Assembly: GCA_002343775.1 (NCBI GenBank)
Contig: DDSH01000006.1
Span: 133,984 to 197,983, forward strand
Length of the DNA: 64,000 nucleotides
Direction: 5' to 3'
From: Anaerolineales bacterium UBA2395
GTDB lineage: Bacteria > Chloroflexota > Anaerolineae > Anaerolineales > Villigracilaceae
Shown: piece after piece, positions 29,801 to 36,286 of the stretch
Numbering within the stretch: the first letter of the stretch is position 1
Layout: each line of letters begins with the position of its first letter
The notes under the pieces: generated by a model
Seen by the model: the letters and a program-made list of their open reading frames with translations, nothing else
The model's database searches: none
Told to the model about the DNA's origin: nothing
Translations under genes and position numbers: made by a program

Positions 29801-29961
29801 AGGGCAGCCTCGACTCCTGCACTGAGAGTTTTTACCTCCCGTTCGTTTGCTCGGGCAAACACTGTATTACTTGGTGAAGCCGCCCCCATGACTATAATGA
29901 GGATTAAGATAATTGCGAAGTATTTCTGCAGCGAAGCGGGAATGGTAGTCTGCACATGCAT
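17812..29961 (-). CDS. Giant secreted multidomain protein with C-terminal sortase
   Basis: 4049 residues. Signal peptide about 1-37. Order by rough position: N,N-dimethylformamidase beta-subunit-like domain (75-560; GHDEYWSQGRRDSI, FFSGNEVYWKTRWE); Ig-like (565-650); two DUF4082 domains (660-985); SbsA-like Ig (988-1095); a deacetylase-like domain (1345-1620; VVVMTHDEHGG, GHEFAVHIN); FN3 (1690-1785); two LamG-like modules alternating with another SbsA-like domain (1790-2490); six tandem cadherin-like repeats (2494-3090); four He_PIG Ig repeats (3091-3470); a cadherin repeat and more Ig-like folds; a GGGG/Asp-rich linker; IPVTG (3878-3882); sortase (about 3905-4045) with His3958 (LTGHA), Cys4022 (TLVTC) and Arg4035/4036. 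A surface or shed glycan-acting protein is likely. Monocistronic, with a strong terminator. Confidence 0.9.
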   Translation of the reverse strand: MHVQTTIPASLQKYFAIILILIIVMGAASPSNTVFARANEREVKTLSAGVEAALPQPKLQAGCASPANEIVAENCLPGNPPSEWDVSGAGDTSIQGFATDISANRGSTIQFKIDTTAALYDIQIYRLGYYGGDGARLVHTIENVSGTAQPACSLSPISIGGGSTTSGQLLDCGNWSVSASWTVPANATSGVYIAKPTRIDNGGASHIVFIVRDDASDSDLLFQTSDTTWQSYNPYGGYNAYGSSGATMAEKLSYNRPFTTRGGELENWLFNAEYPMIRWLERNGYDVSYMSAVDVERYASLLLNHDIYLSVGHDEYWSQGRRDSITAARDAGVNLAFFSGNEVYWKTRWEASTADGGSTDYRTQVVYKEGNTAPSGSAEHRNCYNNYDCDPSPIWTGQWREAPSSTPENSLSGQISWRLNTAPITVPGEYAPLRFWRNTDIALLFPSGQVTLSDGTLGYEWDPESPQYADWYPAGRVLLSETTATSFTGIPEQHHMSLYRAASGALVFGAGTVQWSWGLDGDHDPGTSTEDENVQQATVNLFADMGVQPATLQANLTAATASTDTTPPTVTVTTPLSGASLPGGPITITGTASDVGGVVGVVEISTNGGTTWRRATGRENWNYTYTATEGPADIRVRAADDSINLSAPITHTFNVTARVCPCSIWNDTFTPTASGNDGQPIEVGVKFQSAETGYITGLRFYKDPTNTGTHIGHLWANDGTQLAEATFTSETASGWQEVYFSTPVQIQANITYVASYHSSGGGYSFDDQYFTSAFDSPPLRALANGEDGPNGVYAYGASAFPTQTYQSSNYWVDVIFDTTPQVYSVWDQGTITGNANSGDATAIEVGMKFRSDVPGSVIGVTFYKGSNNTGPFLGHLWNTSGSQLAEKSFTNNTADEGWQEIIFDAPVPITANTTYIISYFTQSGNYSFAGNYFTADVYNPPLRALANGVDGPNGVYNYNASGFPASSFNASNYWVDVLFAPDTPIDNTPPTVTNVSPTNGAANVNLGTTVTVTFNEAMDPLTLTASTFELRDASNNLVPASVSYNSATRTATLTPDSPLALSATYTARVVGGASGAADAAGNPLGSDSSWSFSTQGPPPNEGPGGPILVLSSAANPFSRYYAEILRAEGLNEFTATDISNLTAALLNNYQVVILGEFSLTPAEAGLITNWVNDGGNLIAMRPDPQLAGLLGLTSSGSTLSEGYLLVNTASAPGQGIVNQTMQYHGTADRYTLNGATSIATLYSNSTTATANPAVTIINVGLNGGQAAAFTYDLARSVVYTRQGNPAWEGQNRDGQAGPIRSDNLFFGNAAGDPQPDWIDFNKVQIPQADEQQRLLANMILSMNADNHPLPRFWYFPRFEKAVVVMTHDEHGGGNIISRLNSYNAASPVGCSINDWECVLSTTYMYTNAPITNAQMASYQNQGHEFAVHINTGCANFTPASLEADYATQIPALEAQFPSINTQRTQRTHCIAFSDWSSQPKIQYQNGMRFDTNYYYWPGSWLQDRPGLFTGSGMPMRFADLDGTMIDVFQATTQMTDESGQSYPLHINALLDNAVGAPGYYGAFTTNIHTDGGANANNAAAEIVSSAQSRGVPIVSAQQMLDWVDGRNFSAFSGISWNGNALDFFVSTGGSANGLYALLPTQSNAGPLQSITRNGNPVTYTTETIKGIEYAIFPSNPGGDFQAIYSLDTTGPVISNIVSTVNPDGTVTITWDTDEASDSRVDFGTDSNNLNFNSTDGALVTAHSITLTGLTPNTTYYFRVTSADASANPSTSPIAPAALDFTTPSGSLNDTLLTDFNSGTLGCTYPMQIGNGALILTPAIAAEFDGFVLPSGWSSNVWTGTAPTFGSGQVTLNGVSIRNDTLLSAGTSLEFTATFTNQSFQHVGFGGSDPTYDNSPWIMFSTSNDGAQLYARILANPGGPFNTGDDRIPLGAQYLGSPHLYRIDWNTNSVDFYIDGALVVTRNIAITSQMRVAASDYNFAAPALSVDWMHVSPYASPCTFTSQVFDAGQAVNWETLSWTGQTPAGTSFAFSYRIGNTPTPDGTWTSFTSVPTSGAALSGNTRYIQYQTVLATTNNLVTPVLEDVSITYSLGADVTPPTIIGRDPAPNETDVDETTDITVTFSEPMDPTTILPANFTLIVDGPNTPVPFTLTYSGLTATLNPNSDLTPGTQYAVHVDGAVEDLAGNPLGTDSDWTFVTVASGLIDTTNSDFGSGTNACYIAETANGELILNPTVAAEFSGAALPTGWTSTPWPGGGTSTVSGGQITVDGAVAYYSTSTFTPGRSMEFVATFTASQFQHVGLLGAADFGGNWAIFSTNNTTNQLYARTSDGQNTLIPGTWLGTPHRYRIDWTATGASFYIDGAFYAQHNVALADMRPAISDYNNGGTAAIVDWIRMSPYGTPCAFESRIFDAGSVVDWQNLISTGSTPAGTTVAFETRTGNTATPDVTWSAWEPTSGVIASPNGQYAQYRVTLSTADVNVTPIIESVELTYLVVVNHAPTTSGIADVTVDEDASDSTLDLWASFADSDEPDSALTYTIEANTNPALFTSTAITGNQNLILGFTPNGFGTADITIRATDSGGLYVEDTFTVTVNSVNDVPTTTGITNITVDEDALDTTIDLFPSFADVEDADNALTYSVEANTNSTLFTSVTITGGQNLVLDYAPNASGTAQITIRATDTGTDFIETTFTVTVNPVNDAPTDIALTNDNVDENLAIGTLVGTFSTTDVDTGDTFTYSFCGGANDASFSLSGNQLLTSAVFNYEAQNSYSICIRSTDSGTAFFDETFIISVNNVNEAPTTSGIPSVTVDEDAADTTLDLWTSFADAEDADGALTYSIEANTNAALLTSATIMGNQNLVLNYAPNASGTANITIRATDTSGLFIESTFTVTVNAVNDNPTTSGIAPVTVNEDAVDSTINLFPAFADVEDADDQMTYTVTGNTNPALFASTNIVAGQNLVLDFAPNANGTADITVRATDTGGLFVETTFTVTVNAVNDNPTTSGIAPVTVNEDAPDSIIDLWTSFADIEDADNALTYTVENVTNTTLFTSTNISGGQNLVLDYASNENGAADITIRATDTGGLFIETTFTVTVNPVNDAPYFTSTPVTSGTEDIAYTYNIVTLDPDTGDTLIITAPTLPAWLTLTNNGDGTATLTGTPTNANVGSNNVTVRVNDGTTDVDQTFTIDVANVNDPPAFTSTPVTTSTEDAAYAYNVTASDPDLGAVLTISAPTLPAWLTLNPTGNGTATLSGTPTNAEVGTHNVTLSLTDGALSVDQIFVITVVNTNDAPAFTSAPVTNATEDSAYSYSITAADPDLGDTLIITAPTLPGWLSFTDNGGGTASLSGTPTNANVGTHNVTLRVNDGTVDVDQVFVITVANTNDSPAFTSLPITIATQGSLYTYNVIATDPDSGDVLTLSTPTLPTWLTLTPTGNGTATLSGIPTNANVGSNNVTLRVNDGTVNVDQVFTINVTDINETPTDITLSNTVIDEGLPVGTPVGSLSTTDPDLGDIFTYSFCGGPDDASFQINADILETAAILDAETQNAFTICIRSEDLGGLFIEETFIITLNNVNDAPVITQQSASKDVNENTPLFFNNTGSTRITISDIDAGTNFVQVTLSVSQGTLTLNSLSGLTFTIGTGTNDASMTFTGSLANINAALDGMRYDPNTGYSGTDTLQIVVDDLGNTGTGGAQTDSASMDINVLNTPPKVLANGVNTIADTGDSILSESEIVTASITQFIITFDQALNASSPTDLDSATNPGNYRLIHDNGNDFQTAGCNSPVSAQDFAITINTVTYEDNGGSGPFVITLSVNDGLPLIYGNYRLYLCGTTSITDPTGLELAGDGVNAGTDFIRAFTILNTTNGGGGNDPDDDNDSATSAILTPGILIPVTGFAPNMETALPAQTNELAYTIEEDLRLEIPSLNINQPIVGIPFKNNDWNVTWLGNRIGYLEGSAYPTWSGNTVLTGHATDPNGNVTSFAYIRELKAGDKFMIHANGMVYVYQIQENRLISPSRVSTLFRHEKHDWVTLVTCENWNDDLGKFIQRRIVRAVLVSVIPNQ
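19555..20690 (-). repeat. Four tandem He_PIG Ig-domain repeats inside the giant gene
   Basis: Units of about 282 bases, each encoding a copy of FTS-P-V-T...LPAWLTL...GTATLSGTPTNANVG-N-VT. Protein copies are highly alike, and the DNA keeps long near-identical stretches. They probably form a stiff stalk and could expand or contract by recombination. Confidence 0.85.
20690..22485 (-). repeat. Six tandem cadherin-like repeats inside the giant gene
   Basis: Units of about 300 bases encode PTTSGI-VTV-EDA-D--IDL--SFAD-EDAD-ALTY...DITIRATD-GGLFIETTFTVTVN-VND. The third copy belongs to a different, shorter cadherin type (SFCGGANDASF) that recurs after the He_PIG block. Asp-rich inter-domain motifs suggest calcium-stiffened rods. 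Confidence 0.85.
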
Positions 29962-30336
29962 GATATATATCTCCCATTACAAAAAATGTATGAATACTCC
30001 CTAAAAAATTGTATTAATAAAAATTAATAATTTGAAAAGGAGTTTACAGTTTTGTAAGGTCGGTGTCAAGTGAAGAATGATACTAATTTTTTTACACCGG
30101 AAATGGGCGAAACCTATGCCGTCTGCATGATGGATGTCCCAATGGGTAGTTTAGACCGAGGATTGCAGAAGATTGGCAATTACTCATAAAGCCCGGGAGA
30201 TGGAACTCAACAGACAGCAAGGTTAACCTTACAGCCTGTTCCGCAAATTACGTGATAGAGAGGGTGGTAGTGCTAAGCCCAAAAGATGGAAAGTTTGATA
30301 TGATGGTGAAAAGATGAGCAAGCATAATATTATTGT
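29962..30336. other. Divergent intergenic region, AT-rich
   Basis: 375 bases between the giant gene and the diguanylate cyclase gene, both pointing away. TGGGAG precedes the giant gene's ATG by about 9 bases. Near it lies an AT-only inverted repeat TATTAAT-AAAA-ATTAATA (30012-30029), a possible operator or curved promoter element. The half next to the cyclase gene shows no site I can name. Confidence 0.5.
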
Positions 30337-32982
30337 GTGAATTATCCGAGTATGCCTGCCCTGTATCTCACCCCCGCCTCCATCAGCTACCTGACCCAAT
30401 TTATTCTGTCGCTGGCGATTACTCTTTTTCTCCTCCACCGCTTGCAGAGTCAGCGTGCCCGTTCATTGTTCCTGTTGATCGCTTTCTTCGCGCCGATGAC
30501 GGTGTTAACCGGATTATTGGTGATGAATGCTGCCTTTTTACCGTTTTACCGTTTGCTAACCGCCTACGCGGAAAACACCGTTTTGGCGCTGGCACTGGTG
30601 GCGCTCATCGGATTTGCCTACCACTTCCCCGAACCCTATCCACAGCACAAATTGGAAATGCGCACTCTCCTGTCGCTCAGTCTGGCGTTCCTTGTTTGGG
30701 AAGTGGGATTCATGATTTATCGTTATGATTCCCTTTTGAGGGATGGAAATGTTTTCAATCGCTTCCCTTTTGCCGCGTATAGCCAGCCTGTGGTGATGCT
30801 ATTCGTGCCGCTTGCCTTCTTCCGTCAAACCCTGGCTGCAGATCCGCGTCCGGTTGCCTGGTGGAATAAACTGTGGCAGCCGGAGGGCAAGGGGGCACAG
30901 GGCGCACGCAACTTCGCGCTGGTGTTTGTCATTCCATTTGTGTTGGGGTTTACAGGCGTATTCATTAGTTTCGGGCTTCCGTTCACAGTTTTTAATGCCA
31001 TCGTGTCCATTGGCATTCTGCTCATGTTATGGACATTTTCAAACATCTACGTCAACTTCGTTCCCGGTAGCGTGAATGTTGCTTCCAGGTTGTCCATCCT
31101 TACGTTGACACTTTTTCTGGCCCTGCTTGGCACGCTGGGCTGGTTGATCGCTCCATCTTATGCCGCGACCTTTCAGCCTGCCTTGCGCGACCACCAAACC
31201 CTGCGCTTCACGCCCAACGCAACAGGCGGATACAACGTGAGCGAAGTGGATTTTCGCTTTGAGCATGCGCTAGGTGAGAAGGTAGACGTACAGACCCTGG
31301 ACGAGAACGGCAACCATCGGGTTGAGTTCACATTTCCCTTTTATGAAGAAATCTACACCGAAGTCTACGCCCACCATTCGGGCATTCTCAGCCTCGGTCA
31401 GACGTTCCGCCCGCTCAATTTGGAAGCCGCCGTTGCCCGCGTCCCGAACATCTTCCCGCTGAGGATGAAGTTGACCCCCAACTCAGCCGAGGCTGACAGC
31501 GGATTGTTCATCCGCCGGGAGTCTGACCGCCTGATTATCACCTGGAACCGTCTGTTGTCATCCCAACCGGGGGCGCGCTACACCTTCCAGGTTATCCTGT
31601 ACGCGGATGGTATCTTCGACTTCACCTACAATGGTTTGCCGCAACCCATTCTCTTCAGCCTCGATGCCAGTGCGCCAGCCAACCCCTGGTTGAGCGGCGT
31701 GGTGGCTGGGCGCGGCGAGCCGTTGCATAAATTGCCCGCCGGCGCAGAAGTCGGTGCTGATTTGGTCAGCCTCTCTCGCGTTGGGGCAAGCCCGTTGCTG
31801 GAGAATCACCTGCTGGCTTTTCGACGCTATCTGCACGTCTTTATGCTGCCAGTAGCCTGGGTAGTGATTGGCGGCAGCCTTTTGATTTTCATCATCGTTC
31901 CGCTTCTTTTGCGTTCCTCGATTGCCCAGCCCCTCGAAGCCCTAACCGCCGGGGTGCGGCGCATGGGGGCAGGTGAGACGAATATTACGATCCCCGTTCA
32001 AAGTGAAGATGAAATCGGATTTCTGACCCACTCCTTCAATACCCTGACCAGCGAACTGGACGACCTGCTCCAAACTTTGGAAACACGCGTCGCCGACCGC
32101 ACAGCCGACCTACGCAAACTCTCCATCGCGGTCGAGCAGAGTCCCAGCGTCATCATCATCACCAACCCGCAAGCAGAAATTGAATACGTCAACCCGGCTT
32201 TTACCCGCTCCACCGGTTACACCTTTGAGGAAGTTAAGGGAAAAAATCCGCGTTTCTTGCAATCCGGCCAAACGCCAGTAGAAACCTTCGCGCAGATGTG
32301 GACCACCCTGCTGGCAGGACGAACCTGGCGCGGGGAAGTGGTCAACCGCCGCAAAAATGGAGAGGTCTATTGGGAGCAGACCGTTATCGCCCCCATGCTG
32401 GATGACGAGAGGCAGATATCCCACTATATCGCGGTCAAGGAAGATGTCACCGCCCGAAGAATGGTAGAGATGGAACTGGAGCACCTGGTCATCACCGACC
32501 CGCTGACAGGCTTGCGTAACCGGCGCGGCTTTTTCTCCGCAGCCGAAAAGATTTTTGAGCGTTCAAAGCACTCGCCCTACGAACTTGTGGTTTTGATGAT
32601 GGATATTGACCATTTCAAAAACATCAACGACACCTACGGGCACCAGGCGGGTGATGCTGTTTTGTACGAGGTAGCAGCCCGCCTGCAACAACACCTGCGC
32701 CCAACCGATCTGCTTGCCCGTTATGGCGGGGAGGAGTTTGTTGCCTTGCTTCCACGCTTGCCCATCGATATGCTTGCCCCGCTGGCAAACCGCCTAAATG
32801 CCGTGGTGCGCGAGACGCCCGTCCGGCACGAAAGACAAAGAATTTCAGTCACCATCAGCATTGGGGCCGCTCTACTGACACATGAGAGCACCTCGCTTGA
32901 CGAACTGCTAACCCAAGCCGACCAAGCCATGTACCAATCCAAACAGCAGGGGCGTGATCGCTGGGTGCAATGGCAGGGGTAA
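30337..32982 (+). CDS. Membrane HAMP-PAS-GGDEF diguanylate cyclase
   Basis: 881 residues from a GTG start; an ATG five codons later (30352) is equally possible, and neither has a clear ribosome site. About seven helices occupy 1-270, a probable extracytoplasmic sensor domain lies at 285-500, then a helix near 505-530, HAMP (about 531-585), PAS (590-710; VEQSPSVIIITNPQAEIEYVNP) and GGDEF. The catalytic motif is GGEEF at 797-801, preceded by R788-P-T-D791, the inhibitory I-site at the normal spacing. It should make cyclic di-GMP and be product-inhibited. Neighbour of a giant surface protein, so control of attachment is plausible but not shown. Confidence 0.93.
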   Translation: MNYPSMPALYLTPASISYLTQFILSLAITLFLLHRLQSQRARSLFLLIAFFAPMTVLTGLLVMNAAFLPFYRLLTAYAENTVLALALVALIGFAYHFPEPYPQHKLEMRTLLSLSLAFLVWEVGFMIYRYDSLLRDGNVFNRFPFAAYSQPVVMLFVPLAFFRQTLAADPRPVAWWNKLWQPEGKGAQGARNFALVFVIPFVLGFTGVFISFGLPFTVFNAIVSIGILLMLWTFSNIYVNFVPGSVNVASRLSILTLTLFLALLGTLGWLIAPSYAATFQPALRDHQTLRFTPNATGGYNVSEVDFRFEHALGEKVDVQTLDENGNHRVEFTFPFYEEIYTEVYAHHSGILSLGQTFRPLNLEAAVARVPNIFPLRMKLTPNSAEADSGLFIRRESDRLIITWNRLLSSQPGARYTFQVILYADGIFDFTYNGLPQPILFSLDASAPANPWLSGVVAGRGEPLHKLPAGAEVGADLVSLSRVGASPLLENHLLAFRRYLHVFMLPVAWVVIGGSLLIFIIVPLLLRSSIAQPLEALTAGVRRMGAGETNITIPVQSEDEIGFLTHSFNTLTSELDDLLQTLETRVADRTADLRKLSIAVEQSPSVIIITNPQAEIEYVNPAFTRSTGYTFEEVKGKNPRFLQSGQTPVETFAQMWTTLLAGRTWRGEVVNRRKNGEVYWEQTVIAPMLDDERQISHYIAVKEDVTARRMVEMELEHLVITDPLTGLRNRRGFFSAAEKIFERSKHSPYELVVLMMDIDHFKNINDTYGHQAGDAVLYEVAARLQQHLRPTDLLARYGGEEFVALLPRLPIDMLAPLANRLNAVVRETPVRHERQRISVTISIGAALLTHESTSLDELLTQADQAMYQSKQQGRDRWVQWQG

Positions 32983-33036
32983 GTAGGTGCAGTGTGTCAG
33001 GCAAGAATTTCAGTGCATGAAAAAATGACAATAATC

Positions 33037-33067
33037 ATATTCACTTCTTTGAATATATCGTTATAAT
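33037..33067 (+). promoter_or_regulatory. arsR promoter with ArsR-type operator
   Basis: Perfect inverted repeat ATATTCA (33037-33043), 6 bases, TGAATAT (33050-33056), followed by the -10 hexamer TATAAT at 33062-33067. The dyad fills the -35/-10 region, so a bound repressor would block polymerase. Autoregulation by the adjacent ArsR is inferred. Confidence 0.6.
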
Positions 33068-33085
33068 ACATTCAGGATTACGAAT

Positions 33086-33484
33086 ATGAAAAACCTCTCC
33101 ATCCTTAAACTTTCTGAAAAAATATCCATCCTGTTTGCCGCTATCGCCTCACCCCAGCGCATCGCCATTCTGCTCGCCATCGGCAAAGGCGAAGCCTGCG
33201 TCTGTCACCTCGAAACTGCGCTTGGTTGGCGGCAGGCGTACATCTCACAGCATTTGATGGCGCTCCGCAAAGCGGATATTTTGCAGGATCGCCGTGCTGG
33301 GCGATATGTCTATTACCGATTAAAGAACGCCTCTTATCTGGACCTGATTCTTGATTCTGCCAAATTAAGCGGACTCTCCGCTGAATCTGTTTCTTCCATC
33401 ATCAACACCGAAATCTATCCCTCCTGTGAATGTCCGCAATGCACACCCGCAGTCATTTCCGTGGAAAGCCTAAAGACTGCGTAG
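33086..33484 (+). CDS. arsR: ArsR-family metalloid-responsive repressor
   Basis: 132 residues with a winged helix (about 15-95). The first sensing motif ACVCHLE puts Cys38 and Cys40 at the place of the ELCVCDL arsenic site of classical ArsR. A second Cys group, CECPQC, near residues 113-118 could add metal ligands and is unusual. It opens the arsR-arsC-acr3 cluster and has a dyad in its promoter. Confidence 0.92.
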   Translation: MKNLSILKLSEKISILFAAIASPQRIAILLAIGKGEACVCHLETALGWRQAYISQHLMALRKADILQDRRAGRYVYYRLKNASYLDLILDSAKLSGLSAESVSSIINTEIYPSCECPQCTPAVISVESLKTA

Positions 33485-33506
33485 GGCAGAATGTATTCTG
33501 CGCCGC

Positions 33507-33611
33507 GTGCTCAAACCGCAACTAATCGCCATCTTTATTGGTTTGATCGCCGTTGCAATCATTCATGGTTCACTCGCTAGAATAAAAAAACGAGGAGAGG
33601 TGTTCTTATGA
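33507..33611 (+). pseudogene. Tiny hydrophobic ORF, possible permease remnant
   Basis: A GTG-started frame of 34 codons (VLKPQLIAIFIGLIAVAII...) ends in TGA overlapping the arsC ATG. One hydrophobic helix is followed by a basic tail. The helix resembles the last helix of ArsP/DUF318-type permeases, so it may be what is left of such a gene between arsR and arsC. A short real membrane peptide cannot be excluded. Confidence 0.35.
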
Positions 33612-34003
33612 AACGGGTTCTATTTTTATGTACGGGAAATTCCTGCCGCTCGCAAATGGCGGAGGCAATCGTCAATGCGCAGATGGGGGAAACATTGCGG
33701 GCGGTCAGTGCAGGCACAAAGCCTGCGGGTTACATCCACCCCAAGGCGTTGGAAGCGCTCGCAGAAATCGGTATCCAGCATACGGGTAGTTCGAAGCGCG
33801 CAGACGAATTTCAAGGCGCAGACTTCGACCTCGTTGTCACGGTCTGCGATTCGGCGGCAGAAGAATGCCTCGTCTGGTTGGGGAAAGGAGAAAAAGTTCA
33901 TCACAGTTTTTTTGATCCCGCCCAAACCGATTATATGGAAGACTTTCGCCGCGTGCGCGATGAGATCGCACATGAACTGGCGAATATGCTTGCGCAAGTT
34001 TGA
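33608..34003 (+). CDS. arsC: Thioredoxin-linked arsenate reductase
   Basis: Reduces arsenate to arsenite in the cytoplasm. 131 residues with the LMW-phosphatase-like P-loop CTGNSCRS starting at Cys8. The two other redox cysteines are Cys80 and Cys87 in VTVCDSAAEEC, the spacing of S. aureus ArsC (10/82/89). GAGGAG precedes the ATG. The product arsenite is exported by the Acr3 protein encoded 30 bases downstream. Confidence 0.95.
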   Translation: MKRVLFLCTGNSCRSQMAEAIVNAQMGETLRAVSAGTKPAGYIHPKALEALAEIGIQHTGSSKRADEFQGADFDLVVTVCDSAAEECLVWLGKGEKVHHSFFDPAQTDYMEDFRRVRDEIAHELANMLAQV

Positions 34004-34033
34004 ACTACCTGACCAGTAAAAGGAGATACGCAA

Positions 34034-35104
34034 ATGAGCAAAGAAAAATCGTACGATCTGAGTTTTTTCCAGAAATACCTGACCGTTTGGGTGGCGCTAT
34101 GTATTACTGCGGGGATTACGCTGGGTGCGGTGTTCCCTGGGGCGGCGGAAGCCCTGAATTCGATGGCGTACGCGCAGGTTAACATACCGATTGCAGTATT
34201 GTTGTTTGGCATGATGTTTCCGATCATGGTGCAAATTGATTTCAATGAGGTGGTGAACGCTTTCAAGGCACCCAAGCCGGTCTTGATGACGCTGGTGATC
34301 AATTGGGGGATCAAGCCGTTTACGATGTTTTTCTTTGCCTGGCTGTTCTTCCGCGTGATCTTTGCCCCATTTGTTGATTACGATATGGCGAGTGAGTACA
34401 TCGCTGGGATGATTCTGTTGGGCATTGCGCCATGCACTGCCATGGTGCTGGTGTGGAGTTATCTCTCGCGCGGCTTTATGGGATTGACACTGGTGATGGT
34501 GGCGATTAACTCATTGACCATGTTGTTCCTGTATGCGCCGCTTGGCAACTTCCTGCTTGGGGTGGCGGAGATGGTCGTACCGTTCATGACCATCTTTCTG
34601 AGCGTAATGCTGTACGTCGGCGTTTCGCTGGCGGCGGGGTATATTACCCGCACGCAACTTATCAAACGGCGCGGCATTGAATGGTATGAGCGCGTTTTCC
34701 TCAAACACATGGGGACGATCTCGGTTGCGTCCCTATTGCTGACGCTGGTTTTCCTGTTCATGTTGCAGGGCAGCGTCATTCTCGCCTCTCCGCTAATCGT
34801 GGCGATGATCGCTGTCCCGCTTATCATTCAGACATTTGTCATCTTTGGGCTGGGATATGGCGTTTCGAAATTGCTCGGGCTGACCTATGAGGAAGCTGCG
34901 CCTGCTTCGATGATCGGCGCAAGCAACCACTTTGAAGTGGCGATCGCTACCGCGGTAACCATCTTCGGTGTGACTTCCGGCGCGGCGCTCTCGACCGTGG
35001 TCGGTGTGTTGATCGAAGTGCCGATCATGTTATTGCTGGTGCGTATTTGTTTGAATACGCATCGATGGTTTCCCGCCAGGGTTACTGCTGGTCAAACTGC
35101 CTAG
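34034..35104 (+). CDS. acr3: Acr3-family arsenite efflux permease
   Basis: 356 residues, ten helices, BASS superfamily. GIAPCTAMVLVWSYL carries the conserved thiolate Cys of Acr3, and ASNHFEVAIATAVTIFG is the second family signature. AAAAGGAGAT precedes the ATG. It completes the arsR-arsC-acr3 set and is followed by a strong terminator. Confidence 0.95.
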   Translation: MSKEKSYDLSFFQKYLTVWVALCITAGITLGAVFPGAAEALNSMAYAQVNIPIAVLLFGMMFPIMVQIDFNEVVNAFKAPKPVLMTLVINWGIKPFTMFFFAWLFFRVIFAPFVDYDMASEYIAGMILLGIAPCTAMVLVWSYLSRGFMGLTLVMVAINSLTMLFLYAPLGNFLLGVAEMVVPFMTIFLSVMLYVGVSLAAGYITRTQLIKRRGIEWYERVFLKHMGTISVASLLLTLVFLFMLQGSVILASPLIVAMIAVPLIIQTFVIFGLGYGVSKLLGLTYEEAAPASMIGASNHFEVAIATAVTIFGVTSGAALSTVVGVLIEVPIMLLLVRICLNTHRWFPARVTAGQTA

Positions 35105-35151
35105 CATTGCGGCATGGGGGCGCGTCTGCCGGATAAAAAGTCGGTAATTTT

Positions 35152-35193
35152 ATAATGAAGGAGACGGAGAATGCTCTCCGTCTCCTTCATTAT
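35152..35193. terminator. Strong terminator after acr3
   Basis: A stem of up to 19 base pairs (35152-35170 with 35175-35193), core GAAGGAGACGGAGA/TCTCCGTCTCCTTC, 4-base loop ATGC, A/T-rich ends on both sides. Confidence 0.85.
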
Positions 35194-35243
35194 TCTTGTT
35201 GTATAATGAAAATTGATTTCAATAAGAAAGGCTTGGATATATT

Positions 35244-36146
35244 ATGCCCACCCTTGCAATTTTTGAAAACTCTGCCGCCGCAAAAGTCGTGATCGAGTCC
35301 TTTCTGGATCTCGAATACAGTCTGCTCATCGGTGCGGATATGTCCGTGACCAGGAATGCCGATTTGACTCTGGTGCTGGTGGAAGCCAATGAGTTCCCAG
35401 TTCTTCCGTATTCCCCCTGGCTTGCATGGGACCAGACGGGTGTTCCGCAGGCGATATCCAAAGCGTATCAAGCGGGGGCGCGAGCAGTCTTCCCGAAAGG
35501 AACATCCATTCAGGTAGTTATGGAAACCATCCAGCGGGTGATGGGGGAGTTGGCTGAAAATAAAAAGGGAGTGAAACCGCATGCGCAGCGTACCTATCGC
35601 CGCGGCGAGTTGATCCTGCTGGAAGCAGATGCGGTTTTGCATGTGGAAGATGGCATCCTTGCCACGACTATGATCCATCAGGACGGGGTTGAAGTTCTGC
35701 TGGGATTGAGTGGCAAGGGGCAAATTGTGGTGGCGCACCCTGATGACAATTGCCATATTCAGATCATTGCCCATACCGAAGCGAAGGTCAAAATCGAGCC
35801 ATGGGATGTGGCAGCGGACCAAGCAGATTTTCTTGCTAAGTTGCGGGCGCGTTTGCAGCAGATGGAGGGTTGGGCAGCCATGCAGGCGCGTCCTTCGTTG
35901 CAGCAAAGGGTGTTGGGGCTTTTGGGGTTGTTGTCTGAGCAGTTCGGGATGCATTCACAGCATGGTACCCTGATTGATGTGCGCATTACACATGGTCAAC
36001 TAGCGGCAGCTGTGGGCGCCACGCGGACCTCCATTACCCGAGTCTTGAGCGAACTGCGGGCACAGGGCAGGGTTTCTACAGTTAATAAGGATGGGGAAGA
36101 CCTGTTTTGTCTGGTGGAACAACCTGAGCATCACTCTCATTATTGA
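35244..36146 (+). CDS. Crp/Fnr-type regulator with a receiver-like N-terminus
   Basis: 300 residues. The C-terminal winged helix (about 245-290) matches the Crp type: VRITHGQLAAAVGATRTSITRVLSELRAQGRV. The middle (about 115-215) fits a cyclic-nucleotide-type beta barrel (YRRGELILLEADAVLHVEDGILATT). The first about 100 residues look like a response-regulator receiver fold without a clear phosphorylatable Asp. Such a fusion is not the textbook Crp/Fnr layout. No Fnr-like Cys cluster is seen. It stands alone between two terminated units, so its targets are unknown. Confidence 0.8.
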   Translation: MPTLAIFENSAAAKVVIESFLDLEYSLLIGADMSVTRNADLTLVLVEANEFPVLPYSPWLAWDQTGVPQAISKAYQAGARAVFPKGTSIQVVMETIQRVMGELAENKKGVKPHAQRTYRRGELILLEADAVLHVEDGILATTMIHQDGVEVLLGLSGKGQIVVAHPDDNCHIQIIAHTEAKVKIEPWDVAADQADFLAKLRARLQQMEGWAAMQARPSLQQRVLGLLGLLSEQFGMHSQHGTLIDVRITHGQLAAAVGATRTSITRVLSELRAQGRVSTVNKDGEDLFCLVEQPEHHSHY

Positions 36147-36286
36147 AAGTAATTCGACTTTAGCACGTGACTACCAACCACCGAACGCGGTCTGCCGTCA
36201 TTGGTCTATGTATCATTTGATACATGTCATGTGTTTCAAACTTTACCAAAGCCGTGCATCTACGGAAACGACACATTTCCCCTTAT

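Noticed and set aside
36147..36286. Small gene between the Crp-type regulator and zur
   Set aside because: The frames here are short, lack ribosome sites and show no domain; the stretch is a promoter region.
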